A stretch of 64,000 nucleotides of DNA from Enterococcus alishanensis (GCF_019218635.1 NZ_JAHUZB010000003.1:569729-633728), one strand, 5' to 3'. Positions 53,735 through 61,872 are shown, numbered from the stretch's first letter. Notes: a model not told the origin generated them from the sequence alone. Program-made: numbers and translations.

Positions 53735-53800
53735 TCGCACCTTGTAGGACTTGAACCTACGGCCTGACGGTTCTGTAATCAACTAGACAGACTAAGGGTA
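53735..53800 (-). pseudogene. Decayed tRNA
   Basis: The minus strand keeps GTACCCTTAG at the 5' end and a perfect T-arm (GTAGG TTCAAGT CCTAC) followed by AAGGTGC, matching the CAU tRNA at 55660. The D-arm is shortened and the anticodon stem (TGATT/CGTCA region) no longer pairs, with no U33. I read it as a degenerate copy of that tRNA. Confidence 0.65.
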
Positions 53801-53873
53801 CAATCGACATTTGACTTATATCCAAATTTTGATAAACTTATCTTGTAAGGTTAAAAATAAGGAGGTATATTAA

Positions 53874-54578
53874 TTGGATATAATTTCAAAGGATATATTT
53901 AGAGAGAAAAAATTTGTAGCATTCGCTGGTCTTGTCGTCATCAGTTTCAGCATCATATCTTTCTTCTTTCCTAATGAAAGTCATGCCGCTCAAAATATGG
54001 CTAGATTGTACAATGAGAATACAGGTGAACATTTTTACACGTCCAATGACGGTGAACGAACAAACTTAATTACTCAAGGGTGGAAGTATGAAGGACTAGG
54101 CTGGACGGCCCCAGATTCAGGAGACGCCGTCTACCGTCTATACAATTCAGTAGCTGGTGATCATCATTATACTTTAAGTCTATCCGAAAAAAATTGGTTA
54201 GTTAGTCTTGGTTGGTCAGATGAAGGCATTTCATGGTATTCGTCACAATCTAAAGAAGTTCCATTATACAGAGTCTACAATCCTAACACTCAAACAGCTA
54301 CTCATCACTACACTATGAATACTAGTGAAAGAGATTCCTTAGTTAAGATAGGATGGCATAACGAAGGTATCGGATGGTTCGGTATTTCATCATCTGACAA
54401 TTTAGTAAAAGAAAAAGAGGATGCGTTAAAACAATTAGAAACTATGAATCTTAAAGAGCAAACTATTTCATTTCAGCAGCGAATTAAAAACGCAAACTCT
54501 GTGGTTGGTATAAACAATATTTTAGCAGCTGCTCAAAGAGTTTCTGATGCAAATGATGCAATAGATACATCGAAGTAA
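53874..54578 (+). CDS. Secreted DUF5648 protein with GA-module-like tail
   Basis: Prophage cargo protein of 234 residues. Signal/anchor segment at about 15-40 (ending ESHAAQN), three DUF5648-type repeats (ARLYNENTGEHFYTSND and similar), then a helical C-terminal piece (EDALKQLETMNLKEQTISFQ to ILAAAQRV) with the pattern of a GA-type three-helix module. Start codon TTG 53874, 7 nt after AAGGAGGT. Related to the two host-side DUF5648-CAP genes but with a different end domain. Likely lysogenic conversion of the cell surface. Confidence 0.8.
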   Translation: MDIISKDIFREKKFVAFAGLVVISFSIISFFFPNESHAAQNMARLYNENTGEHFYTSNDGERTNLITQGWKYEGLGWTAPDSGDAVYRLYNSVAGDHHYTLSLSEKNWLVSLGWSDEGISWYSSQSKEVPLYRVYNPNTQTATHHYTMNTSERDSLVKIGWHNEGIGWFGISSSDNLVKEKEDALKQLETMNLKEQTISFQQRIKNANSVVGINNILAAAQRVSDANDAIDTSK

Positions 54579-54604
54579 TATAGATAACAATATTTCATTT
54601 TGAT

Positions 54605-54634
54605 CCGTCATCTCGTTTGAGGTGACGGTATTTT
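54605..54634 (+). terminator. Terminator after the prophage DUF5648 gene
   Basis: Stem CCGTCA / TGACGG with loop TCTCGTTTGAGG, then TATTTT. An almost identical hairpin recurs at 55807. Confidence 0.75.
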
Positions 54635-54676
54635 GCATCTTTTTTTAGTCAATAACACATGTTACAATAAAAAAGC

Positions 54677-54738
54677 GAGAGCAACAGAATTCCCCCAGAT
54701 CTACTTCCCCAAGTTATCTGATTCTGTTGCTCTCTTTT
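54677..54738. repeat. Long hairpin, copy 1 of a duplicated unit
   Basis: GAGAGCAACAGAAT (54677-54690) pairs perfectly with 54721-54734, and CAGAT/ATCTG continues the stem inward. A T run follows on the plus strand. Together with the hairpin at 54605 it forms a unit repeated at 55807-55920. Confidence 0.75.
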
Positions 54739-54819
54739 TAAGAGTGTTACTTTTTTTTATGACACAACAATTATATCAATATTCAAAATATTTTACTAGC
54801 AATATGCTGATTTAGTGAG

Positions 54820-55140
54820 TTACTTTAAATTCTTTTTGATATTTTCAATACAATCAGTAACTGAATTTCTGAATGCTTCGTCTTCGTGGTATCCTAAAGT
54901 CCGAAAAAATACATCTGCTGTGGAATTATTGTCCATTCAGTCAAATACTTTAATCTATTTTCCATCGTGTGTTTGAGGGTAGATTGCTTAATCAGCCTCG
55001 CTGTGTAACACACTCACTTTCGGTCCTTGCACATAAAAGGTTACGTTTTTGTTTGCAAATACGTAAACCATATCTTCATCAATGTATGATCGCATCTGTC
55101 CAGTTTGCCCTCACATCAGCCATCCTAAAAGCCCTCGAAG
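54820..55140 (-). pseudogene. Decayed prophage gene pieces
   Basis: Minus-strand fragments without an intact gene. One at about 54997-55110 reads GQMRSYIDEDMVYVFANKN, then VTFYVQGPKVSVLHSEAD and a stop. A second, at 54820-54936, is a 38-codon frame starting MDNNSTADVFFRTLGYHEDE; an overlapping frame (MENRLKYLTEW...) suggests a frameshift. No family recognised. Confidence 0.5.
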
Positions 55141-55200
55141 AATTCTAATCTCTGATGGTGAGCATGTTTTAATGGATGAAAAAAGACCACTAAATTAGTA
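55105..55200 (+). pseudogene. Broken copy of the small basic protein gene
   Basis: The stretch ending ATGTTTTAATGGATGAAAAA and the following AGACCAC hairpin repeat the last part of the 52861 gene and its terminator almost base for base. An internal deletion of about 7 nt and stops break the frame. Confidence 0.7.
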
Positions 55201-55212
55201 GTGGTCTTTTAA

Positions 55213-55560
55213 TTAATATCCTGGATAATTATTTACAAATGTTGTCAAAGCTGCTGCGATAAAAACAAAATATAGTACGATAAAAATAATTGCAATAATA
55301 AATTGTACCAAGCCTGCTCGGCTCCATGTTTTTTGAACCGCTAAAAATGTTTCAACATCGTTATAATCACCTTTTTGCCAAGCCCATTCGTTACCTTTAA
55401 AGCCACAAATAAAGATCCATACAAGATTAAATAGTGGTATTAGGCATAATAATGGTAAATAAGTTTTGTTACCAATCCCCCACATAATATTGTACATAAA
55501 TGCTCCCCAGTTCCATCCTTTTACTTCTTGTGGTACTACTTTGTTTGATAACTCGTCCAT
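55213..55560 (-). CDS. Membrane protein of the DUF2628-like type
   Basis: Protein of 115 residues from ATG 55560 (AAAGGAGG upstream). KGWNWGAFMYNIMWGIGN followed by hydrophobic segments at about 34-55 and 83-108 is the pattern of a family often misnamed ribonuclease G in lactobacilli. Membrane location is clear; function is not. Possibly a lysogenic conversion gene as it lies between lysin and attachment site. Confidence 0.7.
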   Translation of the reverse strand: MDELSNKVVPQEVKGWNWGAFMYNIMWGIGNKTYLPLLCLIPLFNLVWIFICGFKGNEWAWQKGDYNDVETFLAVQKTWSRAGLVQFIIAIIFIVLYFVFIAAALTTFVNNYPGY

Positions 55561-55630
55561 CAAAAATCCTCCTTTATTCAATTAGAACTTTTTAATCATA
55601 ACAAAATGAGAAATAAATGTGAATAGAAAA

Positions 55631-55655
55631 AAGACCTTAGCTTTCGCTAGGTCTG
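55631..55655 (-). terminator. Terminator after the CAU tRNA
   Basis: Stem AGACCTTAGC-type arm / GCTAGGTCT with a TTTC loop and a T run on the minus strand. Confidence 0.75.
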
Positions 55656-55659
55656 TCTA

Positions 55660-55733
55660 TGTACCCTGTAGGACTCGAACCTACGACCGGACGGTTATGA
55701 GCCGTCTGCTCTAACCAACTGAGCTAAGGGTAC
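55660..55733 (-). tRNA. Prophage-borne tRNA with CAU anticodon (Met or lysidine Ile2)
   Basis: A 74-nt cloverleaf without encoded CCA. Acceptor GTACCCT/AGGGTAC, D-arm TAGCTCAGTTGGTTAGAGC, anticodon stem GACGG/CCGTC with loop CTCATAA, T-arm GTAGG TTCGAGT CCTAC. The body resembles Firmicute tRNA-Ile2, which reads AUA after lysidine modification, more than elongator Met, but identity cannot be proven from sequence. It lies inside the prophage between lysin and cargo. Confidence 0.85.
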
Positions 55734-55806
55734 GGCTTGTATTAGTATACATTATTTGGTAAAGTTTTGTTAGAGGTTCGGGCCTCTCCTTGATATTCTT
55801 ACTAAT

Positions 55807-55920
55807 CCGTCGTCTCGTTTGAGGTGGCGGTATTTTTTTGTTAATAAACTAAAAAAGAGAGTAACAGAATTTGTACCAGATTCACTTTGTTCAAAGTGAT
55901 CTGATTTCCGTTGCTCTCTT
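55807..55920. repeat. Copy 2 of the duplicated hairpin unit
   Basis: CCGTCGTCTCGTTTGAGGTG-type hairpin (55807-55830) with T run, then GAGAGTAACAGAAT (55857-55870) facing a GTTGCTCTC arm near 55917, with CAGAT/ATCTG and CACTTTG/CAAAGTG inner stems. Same order as 54605-54738 with about 80% identity in the stems. Confidence 0.75.
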
Positions 55921-56058
55921 TTAAGCGATAAAAACTATTTGGACATTAGAATAATATCAACTTTTTTCTAATATTGCCAATTATACGATTACTTACTTAT
56001 CTCAGTAATGAAATTTTAAGTAGATTTTATTGATGATCTCAGTAAAAGCTAGGTCACG

Positions 56059-56817
56059 CTACCAAGTCTTCTTAGCAACTGTTACTGGATACATTGATTG
56101 CCATACTTTATATTCATTTTGATCAAGCTGACGAACTGAAGCAGGTTTTTTACCATGCACTTGTTCATAATTACCATTAATCATATTCAATTGTGCCTCA
56201 TCTGATAACATAAAAGTTTTATGGCCATCATGCCAGAATGTTGCACCTTCGCCTTTAACTGTAAATAAAAATTCCATTTTTCCCAACTCCTTAAGTTTAA
56301 TCTCTTCTTTTTCTACTGTTATACCTTTAAGTTCTGCCATCGCTAAAACAATCTGAGCAATATAGTAATCTTTAACTACATTTGTCGATTGACCATGTAA
56401 CGCCCAAGAACGGTGAGGGCAGGCAGTTGCTGAAAACTCTCTGTGTAGCTTTACTGTCGATCGGTTCGGTGTCATATTTTCATCAATAAACCATCTTGCT
56501 ACGACCTTAAATCCATCTTGTTCATTTTGACGGAAAGTATTTTCGTTACCCATCGATTGGCAAAACTCTATACCTAAATACCACATATTACCTTCAGAAT
56601 TAGCAGTGTGGTAGGCCATATAATCATAGTCTTCAGCAAAATGTGTACCATCACTCGCTGTATATGCGTGGGCAAAACCTAAATAGGCATCATGTGTAGG
56701 TAGCCATGCGCGATAGTATGCTGAAGTTGCTGCTTGACTACCGGCGTCATTGTGAAGTACCCACCCTTTAGCCTTCCCTGGTCTCTTACCAGCTATTCCA
56801 GAATAAAAAAGAGCCAT
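56059..56817 (-). CDS. Phage endolysin, N-acetylmuramoyl-L-alanine amidase
   Basis: Lysin of 252 residues. Amidase_2 domain at residues 1-155 with zinc ligands in GWVLHNDAG and TACPHRSW and the catalytic region TVKLHREFSATACPHR. A linker (about 155-180) leads to a C-terminal domain of about 70 residues (MEFLFTVKGEGATFWHDG) likely to bind the wall. GCGGAGGTGG precedes the ATG. Works with the holin gene two genes upstream. Confidence 0.92.
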   Translation of the reverse strand: MALFYSGIAGKRPGKAKGWVLHNDAGSQAATSAYYRAWLPTHDAYLGFAHAYTASDGTHFAEDYDYMAYHTANSEGNMWYLGIEFCQSMGNENTFRQNEQDGFKVVARWFIDENMTPNRSTVKLHREFSATACPHRSWALHGQSTNVVKDYYIAQIVLAMAELKGITVEKEEIKLKELGKMEFLFTVKGEGATFWHDGHKTFMLSDEAQLNMINGNYEQVHGKKPASVRQLDQNEYKVWQSMYPVTVAKKTW

Positions 56818-57129
56818 CTATTCCACCTCCGCAATCTTGTGATTAGGGACTGAAATAATGGTTCCATCAATTACTTTTAATTTAGTAAATAATTCATTAC
56901 TACGAACTACTTCTAGTTCTCCATTAAATTTAAAGAAGTCCCCTTCAGTAAATCCATCGAAGTTCTTCTCTTTTCCTTCAGCATCATATTCCTGATAACC
57001 TTTTTCATTATACTTTTCAGTTAAATCAATAGTTCCTTTTTCAAAAGAGTCGAAAATAATATAATCATCTTGCTTTTCTCTTACTTTAAAAGCACCTATC
57101 AAAGTCACTTTTTGACCTTCCTTAAACAT
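56818..57129 (-). CDS. Small protein in the lysis module
   Basis: Protein of 103 residues from ATG 57129 (GAAGGG upstream; an earlier ATG is too close to the site). MFKEGQKVTLIGAFKVREK and acidic, beta-rich; no membrane segment. It overlaps the holin gene by 8 nt and ends one base before the lysin start. Function unknown. Confidence 0.65.
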   Translation of the reverse strand: MFKEGQKVTLIGAFKVREKQDDYIIFDSFEKGTIDLTEKYNEKGYQEYDAEGKEKNFDGFTEGDFFKFNGELEVVRSNELFTKLKVIDGTIISVPNHKIAEVE

Positions 57130-57397
57130 CAACATCACCCTTCCGATCAATCAAACTGCCAAACACTTGATGCAATCCAGTAGAAGCCAAACCACTGATA
57201 GCACCGTATACTACTGATTCAAGTGTCAATCCAGTGGCAAGCACCCCCAGAATCGCTCCCAAGATTGTGACTATGACTGGAATATACTCATTAGCCACTT
57301 TATCTAAAGCTGGTGTATGTTTGATTACATATCCCACTACCAAGCAAGCTAAGAGCGGCAATACTAAAATGTACTCTTTCAAACTAGTTAAATCCAT
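57122..57397 (-). CDS. Phage holin
   Basis: Membrane protein of 91 residues with three hydrophobic segments (about 10-27, 42-60 and 63-80) and a charged tail. SLKEYILVLPLLACLVVGYV and YIPVIVTILGAILGV match the phage holin 5_2-like class. Start ATG 57397 after AAGGAG. Would form the membrane lesion that frees the lysin. Confidence 0.85.
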   Translation of the reverse strand: MDLTSLKEYILVLPLLACLVVGYVIKHTPALDKVANEYIPVIVTILGAILGVLATGLTLESVVYGAISGLASTGLHQVFGSLIDRKGDVDV

Positions 57398-57402
57398 TTG
57401 GT

Positions 57403-57723
57403 TCACTCCTTCTTAATTAAGAATCCAACACGAGTATTAATCTCTCGCATTGAACTATCAATTCCTTCTAAACGATCATTTAAAATATCCTGCATACCAT
57501 TAATTGTTTTAAAGTATTCTTCACGTTCTTTTCGGCTTCCTTCACGTTCCTTTTCTAAATCAACCTTAGTGTCGTCTAAAAGTTTCATTAACTTTTTAAA
57601 CATAAAGTAAGCGGCTATTAAGATTACCCCAGTAAGAATACAAAAAAGGACTACAAAAAGTCGGTCACTTCTCGTAATCCAATCAATGATATTTCTGCTT
57701 TTTTCTGCATCACTTATGGTCAT
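57403..57723 (-). CDS. Membrane-anchored coiled-coil protein of the lysis module
   Basis: Protein of 106 residues: a membrane helix at about 22-42, then a charged coiled coil (KVDLEKEREGSRKEREEYF). Similar in layout to XhlA/BhlA proteins that sit next to holins. GTGGAG precedes the ATG. A second holin-like or holin-regulating role is likely but unproven. Confidence 0.7.
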   Translation of the reverse strand: MTISDAEKSRNIIDWITRSDRLFVVLFCILTGVILIAAYFMFKKLMKLLDDTKVDLEKEREGSRKEREEYFKTINGMQDILNDRLEGIDSSMREINTRVGFLIKKE

Positions 57724-57744
57724 ACTCCACCAACTCTCTAACGA

Positions 57745-57873
57745 TTATTCACCAGCCAATTCCGGCAGATCCATATCAACTAAGATTTCTTTTACTTGTT
57801 CACGAATTTTTTCAGGTACTTCTGCGATTACTCGTTTACCCTTAATGACTAAGGTTGCATATACTACAGCCAT
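57745..57873 (-). CDS. CD1375-like small phage protein
   Basis: Protein of 42 residues: MAVVYATLVIKGKRVIAEVP, then EKIREQVKEILVDMDLPELAGE. AAGAGGTG stands before ATG 57873. Homologous to the next gene, with the shared core YA.LI.KG......VPEKI...V..IL. Such tiny proteins follow the tail genes in many Firmicute phages; function unknown. Confidence 0.75.
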   Translation of the reverse strand: MAVVYATLVIKGKRVIAEVPEKIREQVKEILVDMDLPELAGE

Positions 57874-57910
57874 GGTGTTCACCTCTTTTATAAGCATCAA
57901 AAAAGCCATC

Positions 57911-58024
57911 CTAATTTTCATTCTCTGAATCAAGGATAGCTTGGACTTCGTCTTTAATTTTTTCTGGTACTTGTTCAATTGTTTTCAATCCTTTCTGGAT
58001 TAACCTGGCATAGATTTTAGCCAT
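57911..58024 (-). CDS. CD1375-like small phage protein, second copy
   Basis: Protein of 37 residues: MAKIYARLIQKGLKTIEQVP, then EKIKDEVQAILDSENEN. Its ATG overlaps the stop of the preceding gene by 8 nt and GGAGGTG lies inside that gene. Paralogue of the 57745 gene. Confidence 0.75.
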   Translation of the reverse strand: MAKIYARLIQKGLKTIEQVPEKIKDEVQAILDSENEN

Positions 58025-58355
58025 TTGCTTCACCTCCAGCGACTATCTCAAAAACTTCTGCAATGGCAATCTGTGCATCTGTTAATTGTGCATCTAAATT
58101 TATTTGTTTTTCTTTCAATTCTGCATTTTCTTTTTGAATGCCTGTAGAAAGACTCTCCAATAGTTTTAATTGTTTTGAAACATCCTGAGTTGTAGCTTCT
58201 TCCCATTTGCTAGATGGAAAATCGAAAAATTGTGACTGTTCATTTTTTAAAACAAGAGGTGCAACTTCCGTGTAAGGTACCTGTGCTTCATAAGTGTCTC
58301 CAACTTCCACAGTTTCAAAACCGATGGGATATAATACTTTGTAAATTGTTTTCAA
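58017..58355 (-). CDS. Small phage tail-region protein
   Basis: Protein of 112 residues, start TTG 58355 nine bases after AAGGAGGG. MKTIYKVLYPIGFETVEVGD, then a helical C-terminal half with coiled-coil character (ENAELKEKQINLDAQLTDAQ). Common between baseplate and lysis genes (XkdW-like position). Function not known. Confidence 0.7.
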   Translation of the reverse strand: MKTIYKVLYPIGFETVEVGDTYEAQVPYTEVAPLVLKNEQSQFFDFPSSKWEEATTQDVSKQLKLLESLSTGIQKENAELKEKQINLDAQLTDAQIAIAEVFEIVAGGEANG

Positions 58356-58370
58356 TTTTTATTCCCTCCT

Positions 58371-59678
58371 TTATCTTTTACCAAATAAACTACTACTGTC
58401 TTTAATTGGCGTTTCTCCTTTACCAACTTGATAAGAACCCCATATATTTATCCAAGTATTGGTGATGGGTTGATCTGCCGCGAACCATGATCTACCATAT
58501 CTCGTAAATATACTTCTTATTTCAGTCGCTGTAGAAGATCCATTACCTCCCCACGAACACATAAAAACTCCTTGATAAATATCTTGTGTTGGGACAAGTT
58601 CATCTGGAACAAAATTTCCAAAAACATCTCCATCTTTACCTACAGCTTTATTTAAAGAACATAATCCAGTTACAATTACCAAATCACCAAATCTAATTAT
58701 ATCTACTCCACCAGAAGCAATGTTTGTTGAATTACTTGCACTCATTTTATATCTAACAACACCTTTTGAATCCAAAGGCATCAATAAGGCACCATTAAAA
58801 GATGGTTGCGATGAAAAATTCTTCGTTCCAGCAACTGTCTGATTCCCGGTCAATTCCATAAACTTGCCAGAGGTCCACTTGGCAATAGCGTCAAAAACTC
58901 GCAAAGGTGACATCCATTTTGTAGTAGAAGTTCCTGCTGTTGCTTCTCCATTTGTTGCTCTATCTTCAGAATATCTTATAAATTTATTATCAGCTTCAGT
59001 TTTTGTATAAAAATCCCCATTATTAAATTGCTGTAGTGCTGCACTGATTTCTGTGATAGCAGTATTTTTTGCTGAATTTACGGAAGTTGTTGCATTATTA
59101 GCTGTACTAGCTACGCTAGTTTCATATCGGTCAATTTTATCTTGTAAATCAGTTATTTTATTTTGAATAGTCGCAAATTCAGTATTAGCCTGTTGCCCAA
59201 ACACTGCTAACCTATTTTCAAGCTCTAATATATTTTCTGTTTGTAGTTTTCTGAGTTCTTCAATCAGTTTGTTATATTCAGTAATGATTGTCTGTGCCTC
59301 TGCAGCGTCTATATCCGCATTACCAGATACATCAATTTTAAAGTCCCCTGTAGAATTCCTAACACCAGACTTAGCTACTGAAAAATAGGCTCGTTCGTAA
59401 ACTCCTGGAGTGCCAAATGCAGTACTTGGAAATGTATATTCAAAAGTTCCTGTAGAAGCATTAATTACTTTTACATTGTCTGAGTCAAAGACTTTCGTCT
59501 TCCCTCCATTTGTCACACCTTCAAAGGTAACAGTATATCCTACAAGAGAGAATTGCTGATCATTATTGGTGATATTTACGGTAATAGTCTGTAATTTCTC
59601 ATCACCTACTCTGCCATAAATGAATGGCGGTAAAATAGGATCTTTAGATAAGTCTAAATTCAATATCTTATTGGCCAT
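58371..59678 (-). CDS. Phage baseplate upper protein / receptor-binding protein (BppU-like)
   Basis: Protein of 435 residues. The N-terminal 130 residues match the BppU/DUF2479 domain (QTITVNITNNDQQFSLVGYT, GTFEYTFPSTAFGTPGVYERAY). A coiled coil follows at about 130-200, then a C-terminal part (GSYQVGKGETPIKD) likely to bind the host. AGGAGG precedes the ATG. It overlaps the Tal gene end by 11 nt. Confidence 0.85.
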   Translation of the reverse strand: MANKILNLDLSKDPILPPFIYGRVGDEKLQTITVNITNNDQQFSLVGYTVTFEGVTNGGKTKVFDSDNVKVINASTGTFEYTFPSTAFGTPGVYERAYFSVAKSGVRNSTGDFKIDVSGNADIDAAEAQTIITEYNKLIEELRKLQTENILELENRLAVFGQQANTEFATIQNKITDLQDKIDRYETSVASTANNATTSVNSAKNTAITEISAALQQFNNGDFYTKTEADNKFIRYSEDRATNGEATAGTSTTKWMSPLRVFDAIAKWTSGKFMELTGNQTVAGTKNFSSQPSFNGALLMPLDSKGVVRYKMSASNSTNIASGGVDIIRFGDLVIVTGLCSLNKAVGKDGDVFGNFVPDELVPTQDIYQGVFMCSWGGNGSSTATEIRSIFTRYGRSWFAADQPITNTWINIWGSYQVGKGETPIKDSSSLFGKR

Positions 59679-61872
59679 TTTCTACCTCCTCATCCATGTT
59701 TAATGCTTGCTCAATTTTCTTTAGACGTTCTTCTTGGTTTTCAATTATTTCAATCAATTGTTTATTTGTTAAAGTGTTTAACATTATTTGTTTGCCAGTA
59801 TCTATTCTTAGATAATGATCATTTTTTGACTCCGTCACTAAAAATTCAGAATATTGAGCAATAATACCCAGTTCTTTTTCTCTAGGTGGTTGAAGAGATT
59901 TTTCTTTATATAAATAATTTTGTTTTCTATTAAAATCATAGAATGCTAACTTTTTAGTCTCAGCAATCCCATCAACTTGAGATGGTACAATATTTTCTTT
60001 TAGTCGTATGTCTGATTGATTCGTAATTTTATTACCGTTCATATCAATATTGCTAAATACAACAATTCCATTTGTTGAAACTAAGCGAAGATTACTGCCT
60101 TCTATAAAAACTTCCTCTCCTGTAACTTGTAACCCTGAGAAATCACTATCTCTTTTTCTATAATTGCCAACATAGGCATGTCCATTTCTGGATGTTCCAG
60201 TTCCACCTCCAAGACCAAGCTCCGAATTATAGTTGCCATCATAAGATTTAATTTCCAGATTTGCAAAATAACTAGCAAAACTAAACTGACCCTTATACTG
60301 ATCATTGTCTTTACTGGCACCAATAGTGAGAATAGAATTACTACCATTTGAGGAAGTATCTAACGTGGCAGCTATTCTCCCGTTATTCTTATCAATAAAA
60401 GTGAGTTTACCATCATTTAACATTATGTCAGTACTACTACTAGATGAAACAATCGTACTAGCTTCCATTGTCACGCCTATCATTTTGATTGCTCTTAAAA
60501 TACCTGTGGTCATTCTGTCTGCAACAATTGCCCCGTTATTCGTCATCGCAAGTCCATAAGTCCCATTGTAACCAGTAGAACTGAACCCTAGCCCACCAGC
60601 ATTCCACCGCCATACATTTTTTGCAGTATTCACATTCGTTGTGTCCATAATTAAAATTTCTTGTGGATCTGCTATTGACGGATAAATAACTACATGACCT
60701 TCACCAGGATTTCTTAAAATATCACTGGCTTCTTTTTGTGCCTTCTCCAGCCAATCAACTTTATTCAAAATTTGATTCGTATTTTTTTCAGATTCAGCCA
60801 TTACTTTCCCAAAGTCAGTCTGGGCCTCTCCTAATTCAATTGAATCGTACTTATCAAGTGCGACATTCCAAGAAGTTTTTATGATTTTTGAAGTCGTATT
60901 AATTCCTAATTCTTTAAATGCAATAGTTACAGTATCACAGAGATCCAATGTTTCAATCGTCTTTAATTCATCTGCTAAAACGGAGCTTGCTAAATCTTCA
61001 AAACTTGTTTTGATAGAGACTTTGGGGATTCCTATATTATTATTCTTGATATAGGCTTTTACTAGATTTCTTAAAGTCTCTACAGATTTTGGTTCATCTT
61101 CACTAAAATCGACCATTAAAACTCGTCTTTGCGTGTAATTACCAACATAGTCGCTATCAATAATACTCTCTGGAAGAACCATTATTTCCTCTGTCTCTTG
61201 ATTTTTGGCCCATCCGTAAACTGATGTATAAGTATTACCAATATTCTCTTCTTGAGTAATATCCGTTAAATTTTTACCATAGGCAATAATTACGTTTGTT
61301 TCTGAACCTGCTGAAGCTAATAACCGGACTTGGTTATTATCAAATACATATTCCCCACCAAAATTATCTAAGATAGAACCTTGTACGCCTCCCAAGACTT
61401 CTTGCGCATTTTTAAATTTCGAAGGGTCTGATAAATCAAGAGTTGTTTTTGATCCAACATCACTGTAAAAATTAAAATCTCCTTGTGGTAACATATTATT
61501 CCCCAGTTGATTTAGTGCTGCTTGAGCAGAGATATTTTGTAATACACTGTCAAACTTTTTAACAATTGAACGGATTAACTGATATCGATAATGTTCACAA
61601 TATACTGTAATAATTCCGTCAATAGGCTTTGTGATAGTTTCTATTTCAAACCTTTGGCTCTTTGCCTGTTTTGTTGGCCCAGCATCTGCAACTATCCATC
61701 TTCCTATCTTTAACTCTTTAAACAAAGGGCTAAATACAGGATATTGAAAAGAGAGCGTATATATCCCATTTCGCTCTCTATCAACTATTGGATTTTTAGC
61801 ATCTGTCAATGGACCCAAGCCAAGAGATGACCAATTATTATTCGTTTTATCAAATAGAATGAGTGTACTCAT
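59668..61872 (-). CDS. Phage tail-associated protein (Tal) with C-terminal Peptidase_S74 chaperone
   Basis: Protein of 734 residues from ATG 61872 (GGAGG upstream; an earlier ATG has no site). N-terminal half is the gp44-like tail hub/prophage endopeptidase domain (NGIYTLSFQYPVFSP, VYCEHYRYQL). The last 115 residues start SDIRLKENIVPS, the hallmark of the intramolecular chaperone Peptidase_S74, with KELGIIAQ and a final coiled coil; self-cleavage before Asp after trimer folding is expected. It overlaps Dit by 4 nt. Confidence 0.88.
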   Translation of the reverse strand: MSTLILFDKTNNNWSSLGLGPLTDAKNPIVDRERNGIYTLSFQYPVFSPLFKELKIGRWIVADAGPTKQAKSQRFEIETITKPIDGIITVYCEHYRYQLIRSIVKKFDSVLQNISAQAALNQLGNNMLPQGDFNFYSDVGSKTTLDLSDPSKFKNAQEVLGGVQGSILDNFGGEYVFDNNQVRLLASAGSETNVIIAYGKNLTDITQEENIGNTYTSVYGWAKNQETEEIMVLPESIIDSDYVGNYTQRRVLMVDFSEDEPKSVETLRNLVKAYIKNNNIGIPKVSIKTSFEDLASSVLADELKTIETLDLCDTVTIAFKELGINTTSKIIKTSWNVALDKYDSIELGEAQTDFGKVMAESEKNTNQILNKVDWLEKAQKEASDILRNPGEGHVVIYPSIADPQEILIMDTTNVNTAKNVWRWNAGGLGFSSTGYNGTYGLAMTNNGAIVADRMTTGILRAIKMIGVTMEASTIVSSSSSTDIMLNDGKLTFIDKNNGRIAATLDTSSNGSNSILTIGASKDNDQYKGQFSFASYFANLEIKSYDGNYNSELGLGGGTGTSRNGHAYVGNYRKRDSDFSGLQVTGEEVFIEGSNLRLVSTNGIVVFSNIDMNGNKITNQSDIRLKENIVPSQVDGIAETKKLAFYDFNRKQNYLYKEKSLQPPREKELGIIAQYSEFLVTESKNDHYLRIDTGKQIMLNTLTNKQLIEIIENQEERLKKIEQALNMDEEVENGQ

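Noticed and set aside
53735-53800. Functional tRNA on the minus strand
   Set aside because: T-arm is intact but the D-arm is short, the anticodon stem does not pair and U33 is absent.
54633-54815. 60-codon plus-strand frame
   Set aside because: It runs through a perfect hairpin and terminator of the duplicated unit and has no ribosome site.
54605-55920. Fst/par-type type I toxin-antitoxin locus
   Set aside because: The repeated hairpins resemble convergent RNA ends, but no Fst-like peptide frame is found in either copy.
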